Below are positions 33,605 through 42,153 of a stretch of DNA of 64,000 bases, piece after piece (the stretch's first letter is position 1; each line of letters begins with the position of its first letter). A model generated the notes under the pieces. That model made no database searches and was not told where the DNA came from. It worked only from the letters and a program-made list of their open reading frames with translations. Both the position numbers and the translations under genes were made by a program. Origin of the DNA: SZUA-430 sp031413635 (GTDB taxonomy: Bacteria; Pseudomonadota; Alphaproteobacteria; Micropepsales; Micropepsaceae); assembly GCA_031413635.1 (NCBI GenBank), contig JANOFM010000168.1, positions 1 through 64,000 on the forward strand, given 5' to 3'.

Positions 33605-34525
33605 ATGAGCGAGATTATTTTCCATCACTATTGGACGTCGCCGTTCTCGGAGAAAATTCGCGTCGTCTTCGGCATGAAGGGGCTTTCGTGGCGTTCGGTC
33701 GAAATTCCGAACATGATGCCCAAACCCGATCTGATGCCGTTGACGGGCGGGTATCGCAAAACGCCGGTGATGCAGATCGGCGCCGACGTCTATTGCGACA
33801 CGCAGTTGATCATCCGCACGCTCGAGGAGCGGTTTCCGGCGAAGCCCGTCGTGCATCACGGCGGGCTTTCCTATGCGATGGCCTTCTGGTCGGACCGGCC
33901 GTTCTTTCAAGCCACGATTCCGCTGATCTTCGGCGAGTTGGGGCCCATGCTTCCCGAAGCGTTCAAGAAAGACCGGGAGAAGATGTTTCCCGAGCGCCCG
34001 TTCAACTACGAGCAGATGAAGGCGGCGGTACCTGCGTTTCGCGATCAGTGGCGCGCGCATGCGGCGATGATCAACGATTCGCTGGCGCCGCAGTGCAAAT
34101 TCCTCGCGGGCAACGAGCCCACGATCGCCGACGCGCATTGCCACATGAATATCTGGTTCCTGAAGAACACTCTTTCGGGCGTGGCGGACGGGCTGTTGAA
34201 GGAGTTTCCCGCGGTCGCGACGTGGTACGAGCGCGTCAAGGCGATCGGTCACGGCCAGCTTACGCCGATGGACTCGAAGGACGCCTTGCGGATAGCGAAA
34301 GGGTCCATGCCGAGCGCAAAGGCGCAGGTCGACGCGCACGATCCCAACGGCCGCAAGCCCGGCGATTGGGTGAGCGTGATGGCGGACGACTACGGTCGCG
34401 ATCCGGTCGCGGGCGAACTCGTGTTTTCCAATGCCCACGAGATTGCGATCAAGCGGCAAGATCCTGCCGTGGGCGACGTGGTCGTGCATTTTCCACGCGC
34501 GGGCTTCTTGGTTATGGCGGCCTAA
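33605..34525 (+). CDS. Glutathione S-transferase with C-terminal extension
   Basis: The protein has 306 residues. Residues about 1-80 are a GST N-terminal domain (HHYWTSPFSEKIRVVFGMKG, then GYRKTPVMQIGADVYCDTQLI). Residues about 95-225 are the helical domain. The last roughly 75 residues (DAHDPNGRKPGDWVSVMADDYG to the end) form an extra small beta-rich domain. It is found in a group of GST-like proteins and is not part of the standard 220-residue enzyme. It lies between another GST and a carboxylesterase with short gaps of 5 and 11 bases, so the three are an operon. Substrate unknown. Confidence 0.85.
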   Translation: MSEIIFHHYWTSPFSEKIRVVFGMKGLSWRSVEIPNMMPKPDLMPLTGGYRKTPVMQIGADVYCDTQLIIRTLEERFPAKPVVHHGGLSYAMAFWSDRPFFQATIPLIFGELGPMLPEAFKKDREKMFPERPFNYEQMKAAVPAFRDQWRAHAAMINDSLAPQCKFLAGNEPTIADAHCHMNIWFLKNTLSGVADGLLKEFPAVATWYERVKAIGHGQLTPMDSKDALRIAKGSMPSAKAQVDAHDPNGRKPGDWVSVMADDYGRDPVAGELVFSNAHEIAIKRQDPAVGDVVVHFPRAGFLVMAA

Positions 34526-34536
34526 AGGAGCGAACG

Positions 34537-36063
34537 ATGAATGCACCCGAAGCGCTTCCCGTCGTCGTCGAGACGGCTTGCGGCAAATTGGAGGGCGCGC
34601 GCAAAGGCGGCGTCGCCGTGTTCAAAGGCATTCCCTTTGCAATCGCGCGGCGCTGGCACGCCCCGAAAGCGGTGGCGCCGTGGAGCGGCATGAGGTCCGC
34701 GCGCGCGGCAGGCGCGGTTGCGCCGCAGAACCCGACAGCGCTTGAAGGGCTGATCGCCAGCGGCGGCAAGACCGTTCAGAGCGTGGACTGCCTGTTCCTC
34801 AACGTGTGGACGCCGGCGTGCGACGGGGCCAAGCGGCCGGTGATGGTTTGGATTCACGGCGGCGCGTTCGTGACGGGCGCGGGCAGTCTGGGGCTCTATC
34901 ATGGCGCCAAGTTGGCGCAGCTCGGCGATGTGGTGATCGTCACCGTGAACTATCGCATGGGCGGACTAGGCTTCTTGCGATTGTCTGAGGTGACGCGCGG
35001 TCAGGTGCCGGCCGGTGGCAGCGAGGGGCTGCTCGATCAAATCGCCGCCTTGCAATGGGTGCAGGACAATATCGCGGCATTCGGGGGCGATGCAGGCAAT
35101 GTCACGATTTTCGGCGAGAGCGCGGGGGGCATGAGCGTCGTGTCGCTGCTCGCCAGCCCCAAGGCGCACGGGCTGTTTCACAGGGCGATCTGCCAGAGCG
35201 GCGGCGGGCATATCGCGCACAGCGCCGATCACGCGAACCGCATCGCCGAGGTGTATCTAAAGCATTTGGGCGCCGGCGACGCTGCCGCGCTGGAACGTGC
35301 GCCGGTCGAGGCGCTACTGAAGGCCCAAGCCGATTTGCTTGCAGAGGTCGATGCCAAGCAGGATCCACACAAACTGGGAGCGATGGCGTTCCAGCCAGTC
35401 GTCGACGGCGAGGTTCTGACACAGCGGCCGATCGAGGCGGTGCGCGGCGGTTCTGCGAAGGGCGTTCAGGTCATCGCCGGCACGACGACCGAGGAATGGA
35501 AGCTGTGGACCGCGCTCGATACGCGCTTTCATACGATGGACGAGGACAAGCTCGCACGCTGGGCGGAGCGTATGTTCGGCGATGCGGCGGCCAGCTTGCT
35601 CGCGGCGGATCGAGACGGCTCGCCTTACGAACGGTATGTCTCGATGCAGACCAATCGGGCGTTTCGCGAACCGACTTTGCGCTTTCTGGCGGCGCAGGGA
35701 TACCACGCCCCGGTCTATCAGTACGTGTTCGATTGGCGCTCGCCCGCAATGGGCGGGGCGTTTGGCGCATGTCATGCGCTGGAGTTGGGCTTTGTGTTCG
35801 GGTCGCACAGTCTGCCGGGATCGGATCAGTTTTTCGGTTCGGGTCCCGTGGCCGACGCCATCAGCCAGGCGATGATGACAATTTGGACTTCGTTCGCGCA
35901 CAACGGCGTGCCGAAGGGTCACGGTCTCGATGCGTGGCCGCGTTGGTCGAAGGAAACGCCGACGGCACTGGTGTTCGGCGCGGATTCGCGGCCGGCGCAT
36001 GCGAGCCGGTTCGAACCGCCGGCAGCTTGGACTGCTCTGCCGGATCGCTTGGTGGGGCCTTAA
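34537..36063 (+). CDS. Type-B carboxylesterase
   Basis: The protein has 508 residues. The start region VVETACGKLEGARKGGVAVFKGIPFA (split) is typical. The oxyanion hole is WIHGGAFVTGAG (about 105-116), the nucleophile is Ser195 in FGESAGGMS, the acid lies in TTEEWKLW (about 315), and the histidine is in GACHALELGFVFG (about 410-422). These match the carboxylesterase/cholinesterase-like family. The reading frame stays open far upstream across the whole GST gene, but the ATG at 34537 with AAGGAG is the real start. It may release an acid from an ester handled with the GSTs. Confidence 0.92.
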   Translation: MNAPEALPVVVETACGKLEGARKGGVAVFKGIPFAIARRWHAPKAVAPWSGMRSARAAGAVAPQNPTALEGLIASGGKTVQSVDCLFLNVWTPACDGAKRPVMVWIHGGAFVTGAGSLGLYHGAKLAQLGDVVIVTVNYRMGGLGFLRLSEVTRGQVPAGGSEGLLDQIAALQWVQDNIAAFGGDAGNVTIFGESAGGMSVVSLLASPKAHGLFHRAICQSGGGHIAHSADHANRIAEVYLKHLGAGDAAALERAPVEALLKAQADLLAEVDAKQDPHKLGAMAFQPVVDGEVLTQRPIEAVRGGSAKGVQVIAGTTTEEWKLWTALDTRFHTMDEDKLARWAERMFGDAAASLLAADRDGSPYERYVSMQTNRAFREPTLRFLAAQGYHAPVYQYVFDWRSPAMGGAFGACHALELGFVFGSHSLPGSDQFFGSGPVADAISQAMMTIWTSFAHNGVPKGHGLDAWPRWSKETPTALVFGADSRPAHASRFEPPAAWTALPDRLVGP

Positions 36064-36076
36064 TGCACCGTAGCGT

Positions 36077-36763
36077 TTAGGCGGCCTGTGTCGATGCGGC
36101 TTCGGTGTTGCGCGCTTGGAGCTTCTGCGCGAGATCGCGGCCGACGACGCGATGGATGGCGACCGCGACGAGATCATCCGTTTCGACAAGCTTGCGCAGT
36201 TTTTCCATGTCGAAGATGAAGGCGCGCATGGTGTGTTCGACGGTGACGGTCGCGGAAGCCGGGTTGCCGGAGACGAACGCCATCTCGCCGACGAAGGCGC
36301 CGCCGCGGAGATGGGCGACGATGTTGCCTTGTGTTTCGACCGCGGCTTGGCCGTTGCAAATTAGGATCAGTTCGGCAACCGGTTCGCCTTCGCGCGTCAG
36401 CACCGTGCCGTGCTCGAGCAAGCGCCACGCGCCAGCAGTGACCAGACGCGACAATTGCGTGTCGCTGAAACCGGCGAACACGCCCTGGCGCAGGAGGTGA
36501 GCGTGTTCCATGCGCTTGAACTTTCGGCCTTCCGCCGCGAGCCAGTACATCTGGTAGAGATTGATTGCGATAAAGACGACATCCCAGCCGATGCCCGCAT
36601 GCATCGCGCCGCCCGACATCTGGAAATAAACGATCTCGAGCGACAGGCCGAACACCGCCGTGACGCGCAGCCAATAAATGTTGGTCAGATAGTAAGAGAT
36701 CGCGATCAGGACATACGACACATGCCCCGGCACATCCGCCCAGATGAAGGGTATTTCGCTCAT
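36077..36763 (-). CDS. Popeye-like membrane protein with cyclic-nucleotide-type domain
   Basis: The protein has 228 residues. Three hydrophobic segments (about 14-30, 33-50 and 56-74) are followed by LRQGVFAGFSDTQLSRLVTAG and a cNMP-binding-fold domain (about 90-205). The N-terminal layout and WDVVFIAINLYQMYWL resemble the Popeye family, which binds cyclic nucleotides in animals and has bacterial homologues. The phosphate-binding cassette reads GGAFVGEMAFVSGNPASATV: the arginine that contacts the cyclic phosphate in CRP-type domains is absent (NPASA in place of PRxA). Ligand binding is therefore uncertain. The gene is convergent with the carboxylesterase and lies just downstream of the alcohol dehydrogenase. 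Confidence 0.7.
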   Translation of the reverse strand: MSEIPFIWADVPGHVSYVLIAISYYLTNIYWLRVTAVFGLSLEIVYFQMSGGAMHAGIGWDVVFIAINLYQMYWLAAEGRKFKRMEHAHLLRQGVFAGFSDTQLSRLVTAGAWRLLEHGTVLTREGEPVAELILICNGQAAVETQGNIVAHLRGGAFVGEMAFVSGNPASATVTVEHTMRAFIFDMEKLRKLVETDDLVAVAIHRVVGRDLAQKLQARNTEAASTQAA

Positions 36764-36781
36764 TCGCGCGCCTCAACTACG

Positions 36782-37810
36782 TTAGATCTCAAGCATCACC
36801 TTACACTGGTGGACGGGTTTGCGCAGCGCCTCGAACGCCGCGGGAAGGCCGTCGAGATTAACGACGTCGGTGATCATGTGTTCGACATCGACGCGGTCTT
36901 TCGTAATCATGTCAATCACATAGTCGAAATCGGCGGGGCGGTAGCCGAGAACGAATTGCAACGTCAGCTCTTTCACGATGCCCACGAGCGGCAAGATCAT
37001 GTCCATTTGCTGGCAGACGCCGGCGACGACAATCTTGCAGTTGCGCGGCGCCATCATCATGGTTTCGTTGATGAGGCCGGGTGCGCCGACGCATTCGAAG
37101 ATGATGTCTGGGGCACGGCCCGCGATCGCCTCGACTTGCGGCATCAACGCCTTTGAGGGATCGACGGCATCGGTGGCGCCGAAGCGGGCCGCCATTTTGG
37201 CGCGCAGTTCGGCCTTGTCGCTGACGATGACGTGCCGGGCGCCCAAGAACTTCGCCCAAAGCATCACCGACAAGCCCACAGGTCCGGCCCCGATGACAAG
37301 CACCGTCGCGCCGCGTTCCATTTGGGCTTTGTCGACGGCGTGAAGTCCGACGGCTAGCGGTTCGATCATCGCGCCTTCGTGGAAGGTGACGATGCCGGGC
37401 AAGCGGTGGGCGCCGGTGGCGCCGATGCGCACGAACTCGGCGTAAGCGCCGTGACTTTGCCCGAGCCCGACGCCGACGCCCTTCTCACATACGCCGAACC
37501 CGGTACCGGCGTTGCGGCAGCCCGCGCATTCGCCGCAATAAATGTAAGGAAAGCCCGCGACGCGTTCGCCGACCTTCCATTGCCCCTTCACGGCGGACCC
37601 GACTTCCATGACTTCGCCGGCGAACTCGTGGCCCATCACCGCGCCCGAAGGCATGGGCTGCACCGACGTGGCCTCGGTCATGTGCAGATCGGAGCCGCAG
37701 ACGCCGCAGTTCCTGACTTTCAGTATTAGGTCTGTGGGACCACATTGCGGGTTGGCAATGGTTTCAATGGCAAGAGGCTTGCCGATTTCCTTGAAGACGG
37801 CAGCGCGCAT
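36782..37810 (-). CDS. Zinc-containing alcohol/threonine-dehydrogenase-like MDR enzyme
   Basis: The protein has 342 residues. NCGVCGSDLHMTEA (about 33-46) supplies the catalytic zinc cysteine, GHEFAGEVMEVG (about 59-70) the next ligands, and CGECAGCRNAGTGFGVC (about 91-107) the four structural-zinc cysteines. The Rossmann motif is VLVIGAGPVGLSVMLWAK (about 168-185). It oxidises a secondary or primary alcohol with NAD(P). The start at 37810 is preferred over 37822 because GAGGG lies upstream of it. It is divergent from the luciferase-like monooxygenase across an 87-base region with clear palindromes. Confidence 0.9.
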   Translation of the reverse strand: MRAAVFKEIGKPLAIETIANPQCGPTDLILKVRNCGVCGSDLHMTEATSVQPMPSGAVMGHEFAGEVMEVGSAVKGQWKVGERVAGFPYIYCGECAGCRNAGTGFGVCEKGVGVGLGQSHGAYAEFVRIGATGAHRLPGIVTFHEGAMIEPLAVGLHAVDKAQMERGATVLVIGAGPVGLSVMLWAKFLGARHVIVSDKAELRAKMAARFGATDAVDPSKALMPQVEAIAGRAPDIIFECVGAPGLINETMMMAPRNCKIVVAGVCQQMDMILPLVGIVKELTLQFVLGYRPADFDYVIDMITKDRVDVEHMITDVVNLDGLPAAFEALRKPVHQCKVMLEI

Positions 37811-37825
37811 AGGAGCCCTCATCGG

Positions 37826-37859
37826 TTGTCAATGTTGTGTGTGGCTGACAATATGTCAG
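37826..37859 (+). promoter_or_regulatory. Promoter and palindromic operator between dehydrogenase and monooxygenase genes
   Basis: A promoter for the plus-strand gene is seen: TTGTCA (37826-37831), 17 bases, CAATAT (37849-37854). The -10 lies inside a perfect palindrome CTGACA-ATA-TGTCAG at 37845-37859. A second inverted pair, TTGTCA at 37826-37831 and TGACAA at 37846-37851, spans the whole promoter. A repressor bound to the palindrome would block -10. No regulator gene is adjacent, so the protein that binds is unknown. Confidence 0.6.
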
Positions 37860-37897
37860 TCATCCAGCCATTGCCACTGTCACCAAAGGACCATCGC

Positions 37898-39073
37898 ATG
37901 ACGATCAAACTGCGTAACGGAATTTTCCTGGCGCCTTTCCATCCGATCGACGAAGACCCAACGCTTTGCATTCATCGCGATCTGGAACTGATCGAGTATT
38001 TGGATCGTTTGGGTTATGACGAGGCGTGGGTCGGCGAGCATCATTCGGCGGGGTATGAAATCATCGCGTCGCCGGAGCTGTTCATCGCGGCGGCTGCGGA
38101 ACGGACGAAGCGCATCAGGCTCGGCACCGGCGTCGTCTCGTTGCCCTATCACAATCCGCTGACGGTCGCTAACCGCATGATCCAGCTCGATCATCAAACG
38201 CGCGGACGCGTGATGTTCGGCGTCGGTCCGGGGCTGTTGCCGTCGGATGCGTTTCAAATGGGCATCGACCCCAATACGCAGCGCGACCGCATGGTCGAGG
38301 CGATCGACGTGATCCTGAAGTTGTTCGCGGGCGAGCGGGTGACGAAGAAGAGCGAGTGGTTCAACCTGTCGAATGCAATTTCGCAGTTGCGTCCCTACAC
38401 GTGGCCGCATCCGGAAATTTGCGTGGCTTCGAGCGTGACGCCGTCGGGCGGCAAGCTCGCGGGCAAGCACGGCTTCGGCATGTTGTGCGTGGCGGCGACG
38501 CAGACTGGCGGCTACGACGCCCTCGGCATCAATTGGAAGATCGCAAACGACGTCGCCGCGGAGAACGGGCGGAAGATGGATCCGGAAAAGCTGCGTCTCG
38601 TCGGCCCGTTGCATATCGCCGAGACCAAGCAGCAGGCGATGGACAACATCCGCCATGGCTTCCACAAATGGGCGGAGTACTTCTCGAAGATCAATCCGGC
38701 GGGCGCGACGCAAGACAAGACTGTCGATCCGCTCGAGCAGGGCATCAAGGACGGCGTCATCATCATCGGGACGCCGGACGATGCCGTCGCGCAGATCAAG
38801 CGGCTGCAGGCCAAGCAAGGCGAGTTCGGTTGCTTTCTGCAATTGGCGCATAACTGGGCGAGTTTCGAGAACACGAAAAAATCCTACGAGCTGTGGCAGC
38901 GGCACGTAACGCCCGTCCTCAATGGCGCGAACGTCAACCGCGCCGACAGCTACCACGACGCCGGCGTTCATTCGGAGAAGTACATCGGCGCGGCCGTCGG
39001 TGCCGCTATGGCGACAATCCAAAAACACGCAATCGAACAGGCGACGAAAGACAAGAAGAGCGCCGCCGAATGA
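37898..39073 (+). CDS. LLM-class flavin-dependent monooxygenase
   Basis: The protein has 391 residues of the bacterial luciferase-like family. The N-terminus has NGIFLAPFHPIDEDPTLC. The barrel features are GYDEAWVGEHHSAG (about 47-60), RIRLGTGVVSLPYHNPLTVAN (split, about 76-96) and RGRVMFGVGPGLLPSDAF (about 106-123). The family uses reduced FMN or F420 to oxygenate substrates. Relatives annotated as limonene or alkane monooxygenases share this length. The start at 37898 has AAAGGA upstream. It is followed 12 bases later by a GFA-family gene and is controlled by the palindromic promoter upstream. Confidence 0.88.
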   Translation: MTIKLRNGIFLAPFHPIDEDPTLCIHRDLELIEYLDRLGYDEAWVGEHHSAGYEIIASPELFIAAAAERTKRIRLGTGVVSLPYHNPLTVANRMIQLDHQTRGRVMFGVGPGLLPSDAFQMGIDPNTQRDRMVEAIDVILKLFAGERVTKKSEWFNLSNAISQLRPYTWPHPEICVASSVTPSGGKLAGKHGFGMLCVAATQTGGYDALGINWKIANDVAAENGRKMDPEKLRLVGPLHIAETKQQAMDNIRHGFHKWAEYFSKINPAGATQDKTVDPLEQGIKDGVIIIGTPDDAVAQIKRLQAKQGEFGCFLQLAHNWASFENTKKSYELWQRHVTPVLNGANVNRADSYHDAGVHSEKYIGAAVGAAMATIQKHAIEQATKDKKSAAE

Positions 39074-39085
39074 AGGACTGAGGAC

Positions 39086-39517
39086 ATGGCCGGCATGATC
39101 GCTTACCGGGGCGGGTGCCATTGCGGCGCGCTCCTCGTCACATTCGAAACGACGCAGGCACCCGCGTCCATGCAGCGCCGGGCCTGCCAGTGCTCGTTCT
39201 GCCGAGCGCATGGCGCCTTGACTGCGAGCGATCCCGACGGCGCGTTGCGCTTCGATGCCGAGGCGGGCGCGCTGGTCCGATATCGTTTCGGATTGAAGAC
39301 CGCGGATTTCCTGATCTGCGCGCGATGCGGCGTTTACGTCGGCGCGGTGCACGGCGCGGACGACGACATGTGGGGTATCGTCAACGTGAGCGCGTTGCAC
39401 GACCGCCATGCGTTCATCGCGCCGATCATAGACATCAGCTACGACAATGAGACGGTCACGTTGCGAGGCGACCGGCGCAAGAAACGCTGGACGCCCGTCG
39501 AGGCTTTCAATGTTTAG
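39086..39517 (+). CDS. GFA-family (glutathione-dependent formaldehyde-activating-like) zinc protein
   Basis: The protein has 143 residues. The zinc ligands of the GFA/CENP-V fold are all present: GGCHCGALL (about 9-17), the pair in ACQCSFCRAHG (about 34-44) and LICARCGVYVG (about 74-84). Many such proteins are annotated for formaldehyde or glutathione adducts, but most have no proven reaction. The ATG at 39086 follows AGGAC. It overlaps the convergent acetyltransferase gene by four bases at its 3' end. It is probably cotranscribed with the monooxygenase. Confidence 0.88.
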   Translation: MAGMIAYRGGCHCGALLVTFETTQAPASMQRRACQCSFCRAHGALTASDPDGALRFDAEAGALVRYRFGLKTADFLICARCGVYVGAVHGADDDMWGIVNVSALHDRHAFIAPIIDISYDNETVTLRGDRRKKRWTPVEAFNV

Positions 39518-39954
39518 GATTTCTTGCGTAGATAGATCTCGGGATCAACGCGTTCCATCAGGCGATTGGCGATCTTGAGGTGGGCGAAGCCAAACCGCTC
39601 ATAGAGTCCATGCGCGTCGTGGGTCGCCAATAGCCAACGGCGCAGGCCTTGCAGTTCAGGGTGCGCGACAACCGCTTCCATCAGGCGCTTCGACAAACCT
39701 TTGCCGCGATGGGCTTCGAGCACGAAGACGTCGGCAAGGTAAGCAAACGTTGCGCGGTCGCTGATGACGCGTGAGAAGCCGACCTGCCCGTCCTGCGCAT
39801 GATAGACCGCGAAGTTGAGCGAGTTGGCGATTGCGCGCTCGACGATGTCGCGTGGGATGCCGCGCGACCAATAACTCTGTTCGGAGAGCCAGAGATGGAT
39901 CAATGGAATGTCCAACCGTGCCGGGTCGGTCGAGATTTCGTAGCTGCCTGCCAT
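39514..39954 (-). CDS. GNAT-family N-acetyltransferase
   Basis: The protein has 146 residues. The acetyl-CoA-binding strand-loop-helix is in VFVLEAHRGKGLSKRLMEAVVAHP (split, about 77-100), with RGKGLS as the R-x-x-G-x-G/A loop. The substrate-side pattern DIPLIHLWLSEQSYWSRGIPRD near the N-terminus is common to a well-populated but uncharacterised GNAT subfamily. It is followed on the same strand, eight bases upstream in the sequence, by the acyl-CoA synthetase gene end, so it is probably the leading gene's downstream partner in one unit. Acceptor is unknown. Confidence 0.85.
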   Translation of the reverse strand: MAGSYEISTDPARLDIPLIHLWLSEQSYWSRGIPRDIVERAIANSLNFAVYHAQDGQVGFSRVISDRATFAYLADVFVLEAHRGKGLSKRLMEAVVAHPELQGLRRWLLATHDAHGLYERFGFAHLKIANRLMERVDPEIYLRKKS

Positions 39955-39962
39955 GTTCGGTT

Positions 39963-41750
39963 TTACAACCTGATCTCGCCCGCCCTGATCCGATCGAAGA
40001 GTTCGGGTGTCAGCGGGATGTATTGGCTGTCGACGGGGTCGAGGAAGAAGTGCGGATCATTGACGGTGCGCGGGTCGTAGCCGTCCTTCACGAGTTCGAC
40101 CTTGCGGTGTTTGAATGTGCTGGTGACCTCGATTTCCGGCTGCATACGCAGGAAGATCGGGCGTGCGTAAGCGGCCAAGTTCTTTTCGAGATGGGCTTTG
40201 AACTTGGCGAGGTCGAGCGGGGCCGCGGTCACGAGTGCGGCCATACCGGCGCGGCCGTCGGCGCCGGGGACGAGAACGCCGTAGATGTTGGCTTCCTTGA
40301 CGCCGGGGAAAACCGAAATCGCTTCGGCGACTTCGCTGGTGGCTACGTTTTCTCCCTTCCAACGAAACGTGTCACCTATGCGATCGATGAAGTAGAAATA
40401 GCCCTGCGCGTCGCGCTTCAGTAGATCGCCGGTGCGGAACCAGGCGTCGCCCTTTTCGAAGACGTCGCGCAAGATCTTCTTTTCGGTGTCGGTGCCCTTC
40501 GAGTAACCCTCGAAGCGGCCGCGATCTTCGTCGATCTTGCCGATCGCTTCGCCCACTTCGCCGGGACCGCACTCGATGCAAAAGCTATCGGGCCCGCGAA
40601 TGGGTTGTTCGCGCTCGATATCGAAGCGGACGAGCCGCGTCTTGAGCGTGTTGCGCAGATAGTTCGGAATGCGGCCGATCGAGCCGATCTTGCCGTCAAA
40701 ATTGACCAGCGCGACGTTGCCTTCCGTGGCGCCATAGAATTCGACAATTTGCGGGATTCTGAAGCGCACTTTGAAGGCAGGCCAAATTTCGGGGCGCAAG
40801 CCATTGCCCATCACCACGCGTAATTGGTGCTTGCGCTCGAGGGGATGGGGCGGCGTGTTCAACAGATAACGGCAGAGCTCTCCAATGTATTCGAACTGCG
40901 TGGCGCCGTATTTCGCACAGTCGTCCCAGAACTGGGTCGCGGAGAACTTGCGTCGGATGATGACGGAGCCACCCACCGTCAAGGTCGAGCCGATGGCGCA
41001 AACGCCGCCGGCCGAGTGATAGAGCGGCAGGACGACATACATACGGTCGCGCTCGGTCGAGCTCATGGCGACCGAAAAGCTGTGCATCATCGACTGAATG
41101 CGCAGGTGGCTCATGTTGGCGGCCTTGGGCAAGCCGGTGGTGCCGCTGGTATAAATGAAGAAGCACTTGTCACCGGCGGTCATTCCGGCGCGCACGTCTT
41201 TCGGCAACGGATCGGCACTTTGTCCGTTCAGGCGCTCGTCGAGGTTTTCGGTGCCCTGAACAGCGCCGCCGGTGGTCCAAACTTGCGGGCGCTCGGCCAA
41301 GTCCTTCGTGCTGGTCGCGAAATTTTCGGCGAGTTCGGCACCCAGAACGAGATGTTTGGCGCCGGAGATCGACAGGCTGTGGGCCAATGCCTTTTCTTTG
41401 AGATTCGTATTGATGAGGGCGACGGTGACGCCGATCTTCACTAGGCCCGTCCAAGCAAAGAGATATTCAGGGCGATTTTCCATCAGAAGCGCCACCGAAT
41501 CGCCGCGCTTTAGGCCGATGCTCTGGGCCCAACGCGCATAGCGGTTCGCATGCCCGTCATACTCGCGATAGGTATAGCGCGTGTCTTCGAACCAAATCGC
41601 GACATTGTCAGGCCGCACCCGTGCCCAATGTTCGATGATATCGGCCAGGGTCTTCGGCGAGTGCGGTTTGAGCTTGCCGACACGGCTCAACAGGCGCCGC
41701 ATCGGTCCCAGCACCCGTATTTCTCGCGCAATAGCGCCAAATATGCTCAC
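39963..41750 (-). CDS. Long-chain acyl-CoA synthetase, FATP/FadD6-like
   Basis: The protein has 595 residues. The AMP-binding loop is FFIYTSGTTGLPKAANMSH (about 197-215), and the A5 region is VEFYGATEGNVALVN (about 336-350), a form typical of the fatty-acid-transport-protein-like (FATP) ligases. RTGDLLKRDAQGYFYFIDRIGDTFRWKGENVAT (split, about 443-475) completes the domain, followed by the C-terminal lid. It activates long-chain or bulky (bile-acid-like) carboxylic acids. Start at 41750 (MSIFGAIAREIRVLG). It is divergent from the TusA gene. Confidence 0.92.
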   Translation of the reverse strand: MSIFGAIAREIRVLGPMRRLLSRVGKLKPHSPKTLADIIEHWARVRPDNVAIWFEDTRYTYREYDGHANRYARWAQSIGLKRGDSVALLMENRPEYLFAWTGLVKIGVTVALINTNLKEKALAHSLSISGAKHLVLGAELAENFATSTKDLAERPQVWTTGGAVQGTENLDERLNGQSADPLPKDVRAGMTAGDKCFFIYTSGTTGLPKAANMSHLRIQSMMHSFSVAMSSTERDRMYVVLPLYHSAGGVCAIGSTLTVGGSVIIRRKFSATQFWDDCAKYGATQFEYIGELCRYLLNTPPHPLERKHQLRVVMGNGLRPEIWPAFKVRFRIPQIVEFYGATEGNVALVNFDGKIGSIGRIPNYLRNTLKTRLVRFDIEREQPIRGPDSFCIECGPGEVGEAIGKIDEDRGRFEGYSKGTDTEKKILRDVFEKGDAWFRTGDLLKRDAQGYFYFIDRIGDTFRWKGENVATSEVAEAISVFPGVKEANIYGVLVPGADGRAGMAALVTAAPLDLAKFKAHLEKNLAAYARPIFLRMQPEIEVTSTFKHRKVELVKDGYDPRTVNDPHFFLDPVDSQYIPLTPELFDRIRAGEIRL

Positions 41751-41873
41751 TCAGAGTGCCCCTGCTCGCTCGACTTGAGCAAATATCTCCCGCATTTGTT
41801 TAAGAAACGAACACCACGCTCGCCGTCAATGCGGCGAGCGGTCATGGAGCGGAAGAATTGGGGCGGAAGAATT

Positions 41874-42152
41874 ATGAAGCCTGTTGATCTCGATGAACTC
41901 TGGCAAGCGGCGCAGACCCTGGATTTGACCGGGCTAAAATGTCCGATGCCGGCGCTGATCGCCGCGAGGGCCTTGCGTGATTCGCCTCACGGCACTGCGA
42001 TCGCAGTGAGAGTGACCGACCCGCTGGCGCCGCTGGATCTTCGTCACCTCTGCGACAAGGAGGGTCATACGGTCTTGGCGGAACGCAAAAACGAGAACGG
42101 GGCCCTGCTTCTCATCAGAAGCCGGCCCCGCGGGTCGTTTTCAGCGGACTAA
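41874..42152 (+). CDS. TusA-family sulfurtransferase
   Basis: The protein has 92 residues with the TusA fold. The motif LDLTGLKCPMPALIAARAL (about 16-34) holds the catalytic cysteine (Cys23) in CPMP, the TusA/YedF signature. DPLAPLDLRHLCDKEGH (about 51-67) is the usual second helix region. It carries sulfur as a persulfide for thiouridine or molybdopterin pathways. The start at 41874 (MKPVDLDE) has GGAAGA upstream; an ATG at 41844 would add ten residues. It ends one base before the first of two small convergent genes. Confidence 0.88.
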   Translation: MKPVDLDELWQAAQTLDLTGLKCPMPALIAARALRDSPHGTAIAVRVTDPLAPLDLRHLCDKEGHTVLAERKNENGALLLIRSRPRGSFSAD

Positions 42153-42153
42153 C

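Noticed and set aside
33631..36063. An 810-codon open frame running through the second GST gene into the carboxylesterase
   Set aside because: The first 300 codons are arginine-rich shadow sequence opposite a clear GST in another frame; the carboxylesterase family begins at the ATG at 34537 with its own ribosome site.
37880..39409. A 509-codon minus-strand frame opposite the flavin monooxygenase and GFA genes
   Set aside because: Both sense-strand genes have clear family motifs; the antisense product has none.
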